64,000 nucleotides of DNA from NCBI GenBank assembly GCA_018350325.1, contig JAEVLN010000004.1, positions 2,294,001-2,358,000 of the forward strand, written 5' to 3'. This DNA is from Globodera rostochiensis (lineage: Eukaryota; Nematoda; Chromadorea; Rhabditida; Heteroderidae). The position numbers and the translations under genes are program-made. Positions 14,774-26,400 of this stretch are shown here, piece after piece; the stretch's first letter is position 1, and each line of letters starts with the position of its first letter. The notes below the pieces were generated by a model, which had not been told where the DNA came from, did no database searches, and saw only the letters and a program-made list of their open reading frames with translations.

Positions 14774-17700
14774 TCAAAATCGAGTGCATGGCGCCCGCGT
14801 TTGTGCGGCCGTCGTCGTCTCCGTTCTTTTGCCGTTGGCGAAAAATGTCGCCGCCGGCACAATTCGATGGCGCCGCGGGGGTCGGCCAGTGCCGGCGCCG
14901 CCGCCGCCATTCCGCTCACTCAATTTAAATTGTGCGGCGGTCGTCGAGCAGTCCGCCGCCGTTTGGTTGGCTACGGCTGCCGTGGCGGTGGTTGTGTTGC
15001 TGTGCCGTCCTCCTCCGTACGATGGCCATTTGGGCTGCAGCCGGAACAATTCGTGCCAAGTCTGATCAGAAAATCTTCCAATTTTCTTGGGGGACTGCGC
15101 GTGTTCAATCATTAATCAGTTTGTCCCTTTTAAGCCCAAAAATCCATTTTCGGCACCTTTCCTTTCCGTGCAAATTTCCACAAATTGTACAGCACCAGCA
15201 AAGGGAGCAGAAGCAGCGGCAAACATGAGATCATCTGCAGTTTACATGAAAATGCTTTGCTTTTGCCCAAAAATTGGACACATTCTTTGGCAAATTGCCG
15301 ATTATTACCAATGGCCGGCCAATCGTTAAGGCATTTTGTTAGCTTACCCATCCAATGCCGTTGGCCCATGCCGGGAAAGTGTAGAGGCGCTTCTCCTTGC
15401 CGTAGGTCAAATTGTGTCCAATTTGGGTGACCAACACAAAGACAAAGATCACCTGCGGGGAGGCGGGGTCCATTTATTGACGAAAGTGTTTAAAATGCTT
15501 GAGGATATGGACTGAGTTGGGCAAAATCTTGATCAATCGTTCGGAGTTCGTTCTGTTAGTTCTAGAGTTTGGGTTCAACACACAATCTAACCCAGCAACC
15601 GATGCAGGGCCGGCGGGCACATTCAAAATCATTGATCAAACTGATCAAAAGAGAGTGCCGCACTAACCGATGCCTGGAGGGGCGCCAGAAAGAGCCAGAC
15701 AAAGCGAATGTAATAGCCGGTCGGGCCGAACAGTTTGCCGAGCAAATGTCGGCTTTTGCCGAACATCAGCCGAAGGTCCGCCAAATAATTTCGGATGCCT
15801 TTAATAGAGGCGGGGGCGGCGGTTACAAAAGCAAAGAATTGTGATCTGATCAGAGCGTGAATGAACTGCTCCAACTTGGGCCAGAATTTGTTCCCAAATC
15901 TGCGACATTTACTGCTCAACTCTACCGTAAATGTAGACGACCAAAACGATTTCGAGAATGAGCATTAGCATCAGCGAGAAACTGGCCGAGTAGTCGTTGA
16001 AAATGGCAAAATAGAAGATGCCCGACTGTCAAGAAAATGATTTTTGTGTTGTCAGCGGTTAAGTACTGCTTGCTCTCGTGGTTAACAATACCAAGACAAA
16101 TACCGTACCCGAGTGCACATGATCAGCCCGGCCAGGAAGAGTACGGCACAGACGGCGGCCGACAGTTGGGCGCGGTGGGGGCGAACGCGCGGGAATTGGT
16201 CATAAATCGGAAGAGCAAAAAGGGAACAGTTACAACAACAACATTATCAAAAGGAACACACACACCGCTGTGCACATCACTTCGGCCAAACCTGTAAATG
16301 CCAAAGTCGAAAATCAAATTTGGCATTTGTTGCCCAAAGCGTTCTCACCAAACTGAGAGCTGATGCCCAGAATGAACAGCATGACGAAAAACAAAAAAGA
16401 CCACAGCCACGGCATTGGCATTCGGCTCATTGCCTGAAGCAATGTGTTCAAAATTTGTGCCAATTTTCCCCCTTTCCCGAAAAGATTGCCTCTGGGTAAG
16501 CGATGAAGGCCAACCCGGTGCCGCTTTGGACGACCTGATCAATCTCCAGGCCCAACTGTTTGGCCATAAAGCCAAGCACGCAAAACACGGCTGTCCCGCC
16601 GAAAATTGACATAAAACCTGCACATTTTGGTACACAAAATGGAGCAGTTCATCTCGTTGAGCATTTTATGTCTCTCATAGTCAAGAAAATGAAAGTGAAC
16701 GGAATTTTTTTTGAGCAAAAATGCCGCTACTCTCACCATGCGACGCCTACCGTCAGCAGCAGTGATGATCAGCGCGTCCTTGAAGCAGTTATGCGAGCGC
16801 GGGTTGAAGCTGGACAGGGACAGAATGCCGCCGAACCCGACGGACAGTGAATAGCACACGTGGGTGGCCGCAGCGCGCCATGTCTTCGGAACAAAAGGGA
16901 ACCAACGCGTTTTTGGGGTGGCCCTCAAATTGTCCACTCTCACAACGGGGTCCAGGATGACGCTGAAGTCCGGCTTGAACAGGTAGAAGTCCAAGCCCAG
17001 CTGAGCACCGTCCAGGGTAATGCCTGCGGAAATGAAGGAATTATACGACGAGACAAACAATTGAATCAATAACCTCGAATGAACAGGACGACGATGATGG
17101 CGTATGGGACGGTAGCCGTGAAATAGGAGACCCTGGGGGCAAAAAATTGAAATATAAATCAAAATCATTCAGCAAAAACGGAACGCACTTTCCCATCATT
17201 TTGACGCCTTTGACGAGCACCAACGCGGTGATGATCCATGCGGCACAAAGCGCAGCGGCGGCTTTCCAATTGAGCCCTCCGGGGCCGTCGTCCATTCGAT
17301 CGGACTTCTCCAAAACGTAAAGCCTGGGAAGGGAAGGAACGGCGATTGATCGGGGAGCCGAACAAAAGACAAACTCAAAAAACTCCTCTGCCGGGCTGAC
17401 CGCGGGAAGGATGGCGAATTGGGCTTTTCGAGCAGCTTGCGCCTCTTTGTCAGTGCCGTGAAAGCAAGTTCCGTTGAAGAAGAAGGCCCACCCCGACGAG
17501 TTTGTGGCACCTGCGGATGCTTGAAGCAATGAATTAAATTCTGATCAGACCCAACTTGCATAAGCTCTGATCAAATAATCATTAGTTTGATCGTATACCC
17601 CCCACAGCCACCCAATTTCCATAAGTTCTGATCAAATCATTCCGAGTCTGATCGCTTAATATCCCCCCCCCCCCTCTACCAAGTTCGCTGGCACAACGCG

Positions 17701-18592
17701 TGTCCTCCAGCGACGATTGGCAATCTGTCAACAAAACAAAAAAGAAAATGATCGCGGCACAAATTCCCCCCCCCCCCCCCCCCATTTTGCGTGTCAAATG
17801 CCAAAGCGTACAAATTGTGTTGAATCGATTTGTGCAGGCGGCCCATTCGGCAGAGTGTCCGGTGACAATCTTTGAAGAAAAAAGTAATTAGTAAAAAGCA
17901 TGGGCAATTTAAGCTAATAATCTCACAATCCAAATGTAGATGAGCACCCACCCGACGATAACCTTAAAGCCTTTAATGCATCGATTGGAATGATCAAAAG
18001 CACACATTGTAATAGATGGACACCTAAAAATGAGGAAAATTTGAATAAATTTAAAAGAAAAGTGAACATTTACCATCAACGAAATGGCGGCCATACACCA
18101 GCCGACCCCTGGGGGTGCGTACAAATCGTAACCCCAACAAATTTGTTTAAACAATAAAACCCTGAAAGAATGGCCGGATCCGGCCGTGCACAACCGCAGG
18201 CCCGCATTGGCTGAATTGGCCTAATGACATTTCGAGGAACAACAAAGGGAAGCCGACAACAAAGGAACAAGTCAAATAGGGCACCAGAAAAGCGCCTGGG
18301 GGGAGAGGGAAAATTTTCAAAAAATAATTTCGACATTTTGTCCAACCTCCGCCATGTTCGTAGGCCAACGACGGGAAACGCCAAAGGTCTGTGGAGGGAG
18401 TGACTCTTTTTCATATAAATCAAATTTAAAATGATTCGATCACTTCCCAATCCGACCGCGTAACCAATGCACACCTGCAGCCAAATTAAGGCAAAAAAGT
18501 AAATATTTCACAAAAGGAATTGGCACCAAAATGAATTGCCAACCGCTGCCCCATTGGGCCCTTTCGACCACAGCCTTTTCCTTCAGCGCCAT
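14774..18592 (-). CDS. SLC6 family sodium/chloride-dependent neurotransmitter or amino-acid transporter
   Basis: Twenty-three exons on the minus strand (high to low): 18592-18527, 18474-18444, 18388-18347, 18295-18161, 18108-18074, 18023-18006, 17962-17927, 17869-17812, 17724-17680, 17510-17375, 17323-17189, 17132-17074, 17023-16944, 16883-16751, 16617-16490, 16433-16349, 16291-16266, 16207-16109, 16025-15926, 15798-15668, 15452-15348, 15234-15157, 15061-14774; 682 aa in one frame. Twelve-helix SLC6 signatures are present: TM1 [20 protein letters not shown], TM2 PLLFLEMSLGQFSQCGP, extracellular loop 2 with paired Cys and an N-glycosylation site (TNSS), SPAEEFFE, and the SVGFGG and SSFN segments of TM6. 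The TM1 position that is Asp in monoamine carriers is Gly (AVGLGN), so a non-monoamine substrate (amino acid, GABA, betaine) is more likely; which one is unclear. One intron uses a GC donor (16489-16488). Another (16208-16265) lacks a terminal AG. The first exon is short, so an upstream exon is possible. Confidence 0.9.
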
Positions 18593-18611
18593 TTGTACAA
18601 AACAATCGTTG

Positions 18612-18990
18612 ATCAGTTTTGGCTGATCAGAATTTTGGATGGCTTTGGCAGATGGAACCGGAGCCTATCTCTGATCAGGATGGCTAATTGGATTCTGATC
18701 AGAATTTTGGATGGCTTTGGCAGATGGAACCGGAGCCTATCTCTGATCAGGAGGGCCAATTGGATTCTGATCAGAATTTTGGATGGCTTTGGCAGATGGA
18801 ACCGGAGCCTATCTCTGATCAGGTGGGCCAATTGGATTCTGATCAGAATTTTGGATGGCTTTGGCAGATGGAACCGGAGCCTATCTCTGATCAGGAGGGC
18901 CAATTGGATTCTGATCAGAATTTTGGATGGCTTTGGCAGATGGAACCGGAGCCTATCTCTGATCAGGTGGGCCAATTGGATTCTGATCAG
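18612..18990. repeat. 72-bp tandem repeat, about five copies, upstream of the SLC6 gene
   Basis: A 72-bp unit containing gaattttggatggctttggc and bounded by TGATCAG palindromes is repeated about five times. Because 72 is divisible by three, long frames stay open on both strands, for example a 24-residue periodic frame with DGFGRWNRSL. Units alternate between ...tcaggagggcc and ...tcaggtgggcc, so a 144-bp dimer appears to have been amplified. It begins about 20 bases upstream of the SLC6 start codon. I read it as satellite or minisatellite, not coding. Confidence 0.85.
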
Positions 18991-20471
18991 AATTCAATAA
19001 AGGGTAATCCAAATCATGACAGGCATTTTGTAATTTTTTTCCTACTTTTTTCGGGTTTCCTATTTTCGCGCAGTAACTTTCTCTGAAATTGCATCAATTG
19101 GTCGAGAAAATTGGATGATTGGGGGGGGGGCATTATAATATAAATGTGCCAATGTTTGCCCTCCCTCTTTGCCCTTTAATCACTCAACCGCCCCCCCCCC
19201 CCCCCCCGCCGTCCCCAACGGCGCGCCCTCAAAACGTAACAAAAAATGAAAAAGGAAAAGTCACATAAAATGACTAAAAACATTCGATGCCAGGGGGGAG
19301 GACCTTTGAAGAATCTTCGTTCAAATTGAACATTTCACTAATTGTAAGCATTAAATGATGAGTCGTCACATTTAATGTTGAATCATTTTCGGTTGAGAGA
19401 ATGAAGCATTAATGTCCCCCCGGGTGATGAACACGTCCGTTTGTTTGAATGTGTTATTCCCGTAAATCGGTAGCGTTTGGAAAGTGTTCTCGCGTTAATC
19501 GCATTGATTCACTTTGCATATATAAAATTTATTTTTGGGGAGGGGGGGAGTGATCGCTGATCACTCCCCCCCCCCCCCGGGGGATAAAGGGAATGGTTTT
19601 TAAGGATTAATTGCTGCTCATCACTGACCCAACAACATCCATTTTAATCGCATTTTATCCGTTCCGAAATATAAATCCATCATTTCTGAAGCTTTTAAGT
19701 GATTGCGGAGGCGATGGAAGTGCAAAAAATGGAATGAAATTGGATTTGATTTGAATTATTTTTAGAAAGGCCCTCTCCCCCGAGGGGTAATTATTAATTT
19801 GGCATTCAAAAAACACAAACAAAGTCGGCGTTAATAACGCCAAATGGTCGCATTGTAAGCAATTGTTTGGTCGGACCGAACAAAGGCCCCAAATTTGGAA
19901 CAAATCGGGGAAATTAATTTCATACCAAAATTGAACATTATTCATTCATTTTGCTAAAGAAGTTCCGTTTGTTTTTCAGAAAATGAAAAAATGGGTAAAA
20001 TAAAAAATAGGTAACTAATTGTTGAACATTTTCAATGATTTTCGAGGTTAAAGTCCGTCCGTCCGTCCCGTCGTTCAGTCATCGTTCGTTCTTTTTGCTA
20101 TGCTTCTCCAGCCTGTCCTTCTTGGACTTGTCGGCCAGCGTGGTCAGCACTTTGGTCGACTTCACTTTGGCGCTGTACCCGCCGGCCGGCGGTTGTTGTG
20201 CAGCGGTGGCGGCAGAAACAAACGCTGGCGGTTCCGCCAAAGTCATCACAAAGGGACCGTTGGCGGGGGAAAGCGACGGCTGACGGTAGGGAGAAGCAAC
20301 GAGGAGGTCTGGGCTGCTGCTGGTTGGTCTACAGTTTGTTTCCGAATTATTGTGCGGTCCAGAATGGCCTGACTTTAAAACCGGCGCCATGTTTTTGGCG
20401 GATTTGTTTTTAGAGGCTTTGGAATCGGTGTGATGTTTTTGACCCCCAAAAATGTTGTAAATTTTGATCAG
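18991..20471. other. Intergenic region with poly(C)/poly(G) runs
   Basis: There are several long homopolymers of C or G (near 19122, 19190-19207, 19568-19578) and an inverted gggagtgatc/gatcactccc pair at about 19545-19570. It probably holds the SLC6 promoter and the 3' flank of the Gly/Tyr-rich gene. Apart from the weak frame at 20079-20390, no gene is apparent. Confidence 0.5.
20079..20390 (-). CDS. Possible small basic protein (weak)
   Basis: A 103-codon open frame on the minus strand starts MAPVLKSGHSG and ends with a lysine-rich KKDRLEKHSKKNER. Composition is Ser/Pro/Ala-rich. No domain is recognised. It could be a small gene, a missed 3' exon of the Gly/Tyr-rich gene upstream, or chance. 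No splice or poly(A) evidence decides between these. Confidence 0.25.
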   Translation of the reverse strand: MAPVLKSGHSGPHNNSETNCRPTSSSPDLLVASPYRQPSLSPANGPFVMTLAEPPAFVSAATAAQQPPAGGYSAKVKSTKVLTTLADKSKKDRLEKHSKKNER

Positions 20472-21694
20472 TTAGATCAGTTCCACTCCGTACAATGTGT
20501 AGGGCTGATCAGCTGTGTATTGCGGTGGTAAATTAGGCTGGTAGAGGTCGACGAAACTGTACGGCGATGACGAGGGGACGATGCCCGGCGGCGAGCTGTA
20601 CAGAGACTGTTGCAGCACATAGGGCGGCAAAGAGGTGCTAAAAATCAATTAAATCAGTGCCAAACTGTCCAATGTTTGGAAATGCTCCAAGGACGGCCTG
20701 AGGAGGAGGGCTTCTTTAAAACGTTCCTTTAATGTCAAAAATGCCCAAATCACCTCTCTGAAGCTTGGTACGGTGGTGCTGGGTACTGTACCGGTGTTGC
20801 TGGGTACTGTATCGGTGTTGCTGGATACGGTTGGGTGTACGGCGAATACACCGACGTGGTCGGCATCGCCGGAGGCGCAATTGGATAAAAATTGTTGTAA
20901 TTTATCGGCGGGTAAGCGGGCGGAGGCGCGACATAACTGCAATATTTCCCCATTTTTCGTTTTCTGATAAACTTTGCACCTGTTGCTCGGATAGGCCGGG
21001 TACTGTACGTTGGCTGACGGATAGGGACTACCGTACCCTCCTCCACCGTATTCTTTGTCGCCGCCGTAACCGCCACCGTAACCCTTGTCGTACCCTTTGT
21101 CACCGTGCTTTCCTCCGTACTCCTTGTTGTCATATCCACCTCCGTATTCTCCTTTCTCGCGGTATTCGCTTCCACCGTATCCCTTTGTTTCGTATCCCCC
21201 ACCGTAACCTTTCTTATCATAACCGCCACCGTAGTGCTGATGATCATCGTCGTGGCCGTAGATGGGCGGTGGAGGCGGTGCCATATGGGAAAAACTAAGA
21301 ATTCTTTCTGTTTGTCCCAAAAGTTTTTATGGCATTTTTGAGACCTGCTCAGATGGCTGGACGCCATGGAGGAGGGCGTACAGCGCGGCACACTTCCGCA
21401 AGACGGCGCTGAGCAGCAGCCCGAGCCGGGCCCCCCAGGAAAACAGGCGGAAACGACGGCACTTTTGGAGTGGAACACCGGGCCAATGAAGAGGTGGAAG
21501 AGGAGGAAGAGGAGGATGGAAGGAAGGAAGACGGAAGGGGAGGAAGATGAAGAGGAGGAGGAGGCGGCGGCGGAACGTTCGGAAGCGGACGCTGTTGATG
21601 AACATGGACGGATGACCGCCGCCGCCGCCCTCCTTCCCCAAAATCTTCGCGCAGACTGTCCTCGCTCATCTTCTGCTGCTGATGCCATTTTCAT
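20472..21694 (-). CDS. Gly/Tyr-rich, Pro-rich secreted or membrane-anchored protein
   Basis: Four exons: 21694-21345, 21294-20980, 20936-20754, 20637-20472 (337 aa). An N-terminal Ala/Ser-rich stretch of about 55 residues is followed by a hydrophobic segment SILLFLLFHLFIGPVF (signal anchor or late signal peptide). Next comes a short Cys module, ACFPGGPGSGCCSAPSCGS, of the kind seen at the start of nematode ground-like and other cuticle-associated proteins. Exon 2 encodes YGGGY/KGYGG repeats with charged Lys, Asp and Glu; exons 3 and 4 encode Pro/Tyr-rich repeats (QYPATPVQYPAPPYQ). The composition suggests an extracellular structural protein, cuticle or similar (inference). No enzymatic domain is present. 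It is head-to-head with the ZC3H18-like gene, 1.7 kb apart. Confidence 0.7.
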
Positions 21695-23404
21695 TTTGTA
21701 GCGCAAAAATGGGACAACTTTTGGGTGTCCAAATGCTTTTATGTGAATTTGTCAAGCAACAACAATCAATCCCCTCGGGGGATATTCTCTTTATGCTTTA
21801 ATCGCATTGTCACAACATTCCGTCCAAAACGCCCCCTAATCGTATTGGCACGACGATGACAAAATCGCGGAGAATTTGCCGCTTTTTTTTGGTTTGCCCA
21901 CCCGGTGGGGGTGGACAATGTCCGATTGTCCACCGGAAAAACTCGTTTTTTTTTTGCTCGGAAAGTTTGCATCATAACATCAATTACAATTTCAAATCTA
22001 ACACAAAATGTGGTTTTGAATTGGGTCTGGACACGTTTAAATTTAGACACCATTCTGTGCATGCTATGGCATTAGCAGCTTTTGATTTGGGGTTGTGCTG
22101 TTGGACGTGCTTGTACTGCTTGGACTCGTCGTCCACTGTTTGGCCCTCAGATCTTGGGATGACGTGTAGGCAATGTCTACGAACAGTTTGCTGATCGCGC
22201 AAAAGCTGGTGCAGGAACAAAACGTTGAAAAAAAACAGCTCCACCGGTCCCTTTTGCCCCCCCCCATCGTCCAAGGCCATGATTGGACGTGTGCTTGAAT
22301 TCTTGATAATTTACGAAATTTGCCCATAAGCATCGCCTCCACTGCCCCTCGGGCGCTATCTCTAAAAAGTTATGGTCATAAAACTACCAATAAGAATTTT
22401 TATTCATTTTCAATTTATGTCTCAAAGTTGCTCGGCGCCGAAACGTTCTGCGCTCGCTTGACTAATACTGTATGTCTTCAAATTCAAGCATTTTTTTTTT
22501 CTTTATTTTTCGTAACGATTTCCTGTGGATTAGTTAATAATTTCGCAACGATTTCCTGTGAATGATCGTAGTGAAAATACTCTTTTGCTCGCACGCATTC
22601 TGGCCCGTCGTCTTCACCATCGCCATGGTTTCGCCCGCCCGCCCGTCCGTCCGTCCTCCTCCACCTCTTTCCCTGCCGACCCGTCAATCGATGCTGCTGC
22701 TTTCCTTCCATCGCCCACCGACACTTCAACTTCACCCGCTCGCCATGCACAAGCGCAGCAGCAGCACATTCATTCGACCGCCACCTTCCCGACCATAAAT
22801 TCGCCAACCAACCAAAAAATGGCCGTGCGCTATTGTACATAACTGCTCCACCACCGAAGACACGTATTGGTCCAGCTGAGCTGAGCTGAGCTGAGGCTGT
22901 CGTTTTTGCTGCAATTTCGATGCATTATAACTTCCAATCGCCTAAAAAATATTCCATTTCTATGCGTCAACACGGCCAACCATTCATTCAACCAAAAAGC
23001 GCATGCAATCCACCGATGTGATGAATCGTAGAAATTTCGTCGGATCGTACCTTTGGCCATGTTTGCAGCTTCATAGTCCTCAGAAACCCCGAAAAGAAGC
23101 GAGAATTTTGCCGAATTGCCCGAATAGTCAATTAATCTGAGTCCATCCCTCCGTTTCCATCCTCCAAAATGTCCCGAACCCAATAAAACGATATTATAAT
23201 CTATTCGCACAATGATTCCGTCCTACATATAAAAATGCCTAGCTCCTCCCGCATCCGAGTCGGCATCAGACCATTTTGTAGAGCTCGCCCGGAAGCTCAG
23301 ATTTTTCAACTTCGCATTTTTCACCACCATTTTCTTCGCACATTTTCAACGGAAAAAAATCGACCGTGTAAGTTAATAAAATAAAATGAAACAAAATCTC
23401 AGAA
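21695..23404. other. Intergenic region between divergent genes
   Basis: The shared upstream region of the Gly/Tyr-rich gene (minus) and the ZC3H18-like gene (plus). It includes a short GCTGA pentamer array at about 22874-22896. The plus-strand frame 22558-22842 is low-complexity Ser/Pro/Thr and not convincing as a gene. A CTCAG at 23398-23402 two bases before the ZC3H18-like ATG may be a splice or spliced-leader acceptor. Confidence 0.5.
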
Positions 23405-26400
23405 ATGCCATTAAGACTTTCAATGGACGGCAGCGGAAGTCAAAGCCCGGCAGAAAACAGTCCGCAATTGGCGGAAGCCATCGCCGACTTTGATGCCGAC
23501 GGGGGCGGCACGTCGTCAGAGACAAATTCAGCCGAATTTTGCGGGGATGCAACTGCGGAGGAGGAGGAGGAGGAGGGCGAGCAGGGCGAGGGCCATTCCT
23601 CCGAAGGCCATCCGGCCGAGGCTTCCGATGACGAAGGTTTTGCATTAAAATTAAATAAAACATCAAAGTTTTTGAATGTCACCAATCGTTCGAATGATTT
23701 GGTAAGCGTATGGGCCAAGTTAAGGTCGGGGAAACCCTGTTTTTAGGGCCCGACCTGGTTTTGAACCAGGGTTGGCGGTTCTTGGATCTTCGGGTAACCG
23801 GACCGAAATACCGGTTTTATGGTTTGGTTCGGAATATTCTGAACCCGGTGTGGCTTCTAGCCCCAGTTTGTTATTTTGCTCAGCTTCAAAAGCGTGATCC
23901 GGCCCAATGTTTACTTTTATTTACATTTAGTAACCGCGATGTTTCATTATTATCCTAAAATTGGACTGTACTTTATCTATTTTTTGTAATAATAAAATCA
24001 AGATAACAAGGAAAGTTTTGTGTTCTTTAGATGATGGTGAACTTTCCTCTATGTCGGCACCGATTGGCGCCGACGACTGCGCGGACGCGTCAAATTGTTC
24101 TGAGGATGATGAAGAGCTGAACAACGACGGGTCGGCGGGCGGAGATAAAAGTCGCCATGTTGGCGAACGACGCGGCGCTCCCATCGACGACAATGTGATC
24201 GACTTGGACAATAACGAACTGAACTATGACGAGGAGGAGGAGGAAGGCGAGGGCGATAGCGACGATGGCAATAACTCTCCGAAATTGGTGCATCACCAGG
24301 CGTCGCTGGACTGTGGCGGAGCCGAACAGGCTCGTTTTGGCCTAAAAAGCGCTTTTTAATACAATACAAGCTTTGTTTTTGAAGATTTCTGACTCTGATG
24401 ACGATGGTGTCGGGGTTGGTCTGTTGCCGGTCGAACAGAAACGGCAGAAAGCGGAAGAATTGCAGGGGGAAGCGATTAGCAGTGAGGGAGAGGAGGAGGA
24501 GGAAATGGGGGATGGTGATGAACATGGTGACGGTGAGAGCGGAGGCAGGAAGAGCAGGACGGAGCAGCAACATGAGGAGGAGGGTGAACTTACGGAAGAG
24601 GAAGGGACGGACGACGGTGAGGGAGGAGGACGGACGAATGAGGCGGAGGTTGATGAAGGAGAGGAGGACGACGAGCTGGAGGAGGGCGAACTGCGCTCGG
24701 ACGAGGACAGCGACGACGGGGTCCCGGAGATAAGGGTCGGAGTTTTATTTAATTATTTTGATTTAACTGTCTCCTTAGGGAGGGTTGTCCCCGCCGGGCG
24801 TGCCGTTGGCCTTCCCCGCTCCGTCTGCCGCGAGCAAAACGGTGGCGTCGACACAACTGTTTCACCGTCAACCACCACATCTCCAACAGTCACCACTTCT
24901 TTCTTCTACATCGTCCTCTTCAGCAACTTTGCCATCCTTTCGTTTCCAACCGTCGTCAATGGATGGGCAACAACAGCAAGCAAGCCAAAGTCTCCAGGTG
25001 TGTCGCTTCTTCCTGAAGGGCTTTTGCCTGAACGGTGACGCGTGCCGTTTCAAACACTGCCGACTTGATGGGGTAAGTGCCAAATTAGTTTAATTTGGAT
25101 GCATTCTCGGGGTTTTAAGGCTATGATGCGATTTCCATCGTCCGACTCTGTGCGTAACTTTCCGACTGCGATGTTGTTCAATCGACAAATTATTCCGCCT
25201 CCAACCGGACCACCAGTATGCATGCATTAGTTTGCTATAATTTGGTTTATTTACTGGGTAAACAGATTCAGAAACTTTGCGCTTTAAATAATTTATAATT
25301 TGTCTTCAGATTCCGTTGCTGTCAACCGAATTTGCGCCTCCGCCCTCTCTTCTGTTGGCTGGCGGCAGTGTCGCCGTGCCGGCACTTTCGGTGGTCCTCG
25401 GCAGCGGTCGACCGGGCACAAATTCCGCCGTTCCCGCTCGTCCCAGTGCAGAGAGTGCGGCGTGGGAGCGCGGGCTCAGGTGATTAATAAAAAGTCGTTG
25501 ATCCGCGGACAGTTCGAACACCCCGAATTTTAAATTAACGTGCTTTTGATTAAACGATTTTTTACGTGCTCATAATTAGACAAGCGCGCGCGATTGTTCG
25601 ACGACAACAACAAAAGGGCGGCGACGGTGACAAAACGGTGGCAGTCATGGAGGAGGGAGCGGATGGAGGAGGAGTTGGGGAAGAGACGTGGACAGGGAGC
25701 AGTACACTTGGAGGTATTGATGAACAAGAAGGGCTGCAGCCGGTCAGTCCTTCGCCCGCCAAATCGCCGTCGTTCAACGACGACGAGGAGGAAAATAGCA
25801 GCGATGGTGGTTCGTTCAAGGACAAGCAGCGCCACGGAGTGGAGGCGCCAAGTGGGAGAAGGTAAGTGGAAATACTTTTTGAAAACCGTTTCTATAATAT
25901 AATATACTCACCCTTTTCCCTCAGATTTGTTCCTCCTCCCCCCATTCTTGCGCCTCCAGTTAGCCAGTCTCGTCGACCGATTGCCTCTCGAGTTGTTGTT
26001 GAAGCGTCCTACTCCGTTGGCATTTCCCGCAATCGTTCGTCATCATCGCCTCCACCGCCTTCTGCTGACCAACAACAAGTGAAGCTTGCGAGCCGAGCTG
26101 TCAGACCACAAAAGGTGGCCGGCGGCCAGACATGGCCTGTTTACGGGGGGGGGGACCTCTTGTCCTTTAAATTTAAAAGAAATCTTCTGATGTTAGCTAG
26201 ATTTCTAATTGGTATTTGTTTCATTTCTAATATTGTCCCTTCACTTATTCTGCTCACCATTGTTCTTTAGTATCAGTCCGGCATCCCATCGCTGATCGAT
26301 GCCATTCGGGCAAAGCCTATTTTGGAGCCGCCTCCGGCACCCTCAGCGGTGATGTCCGTTGTTTCTACGACATTTGTCTCCAGCAGACGACCAATAACGA

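Noticed and set aside
17341..17400. Read-through of the SLC6 frame after SPAEEFFE (adds about 18 residues)
   Set aside because: A GT-AG intron (17374-17324) with matching phase restores the conserved EEFFE-LYVLEKSD sequence, so the read-through is an unspliced artefact.
18536..19086. Periodic frames on both strands across the 72-bp repeat
   Set aside because: The repeat length is a multiple of three, so frames stay open by chance; no family features.
22558..22842. Plus-strand Ser/Pro/Thr-rich 94-residue frame
   Set aside because: Low complexity, overlapping frames on both strands are equally open, no splice context.
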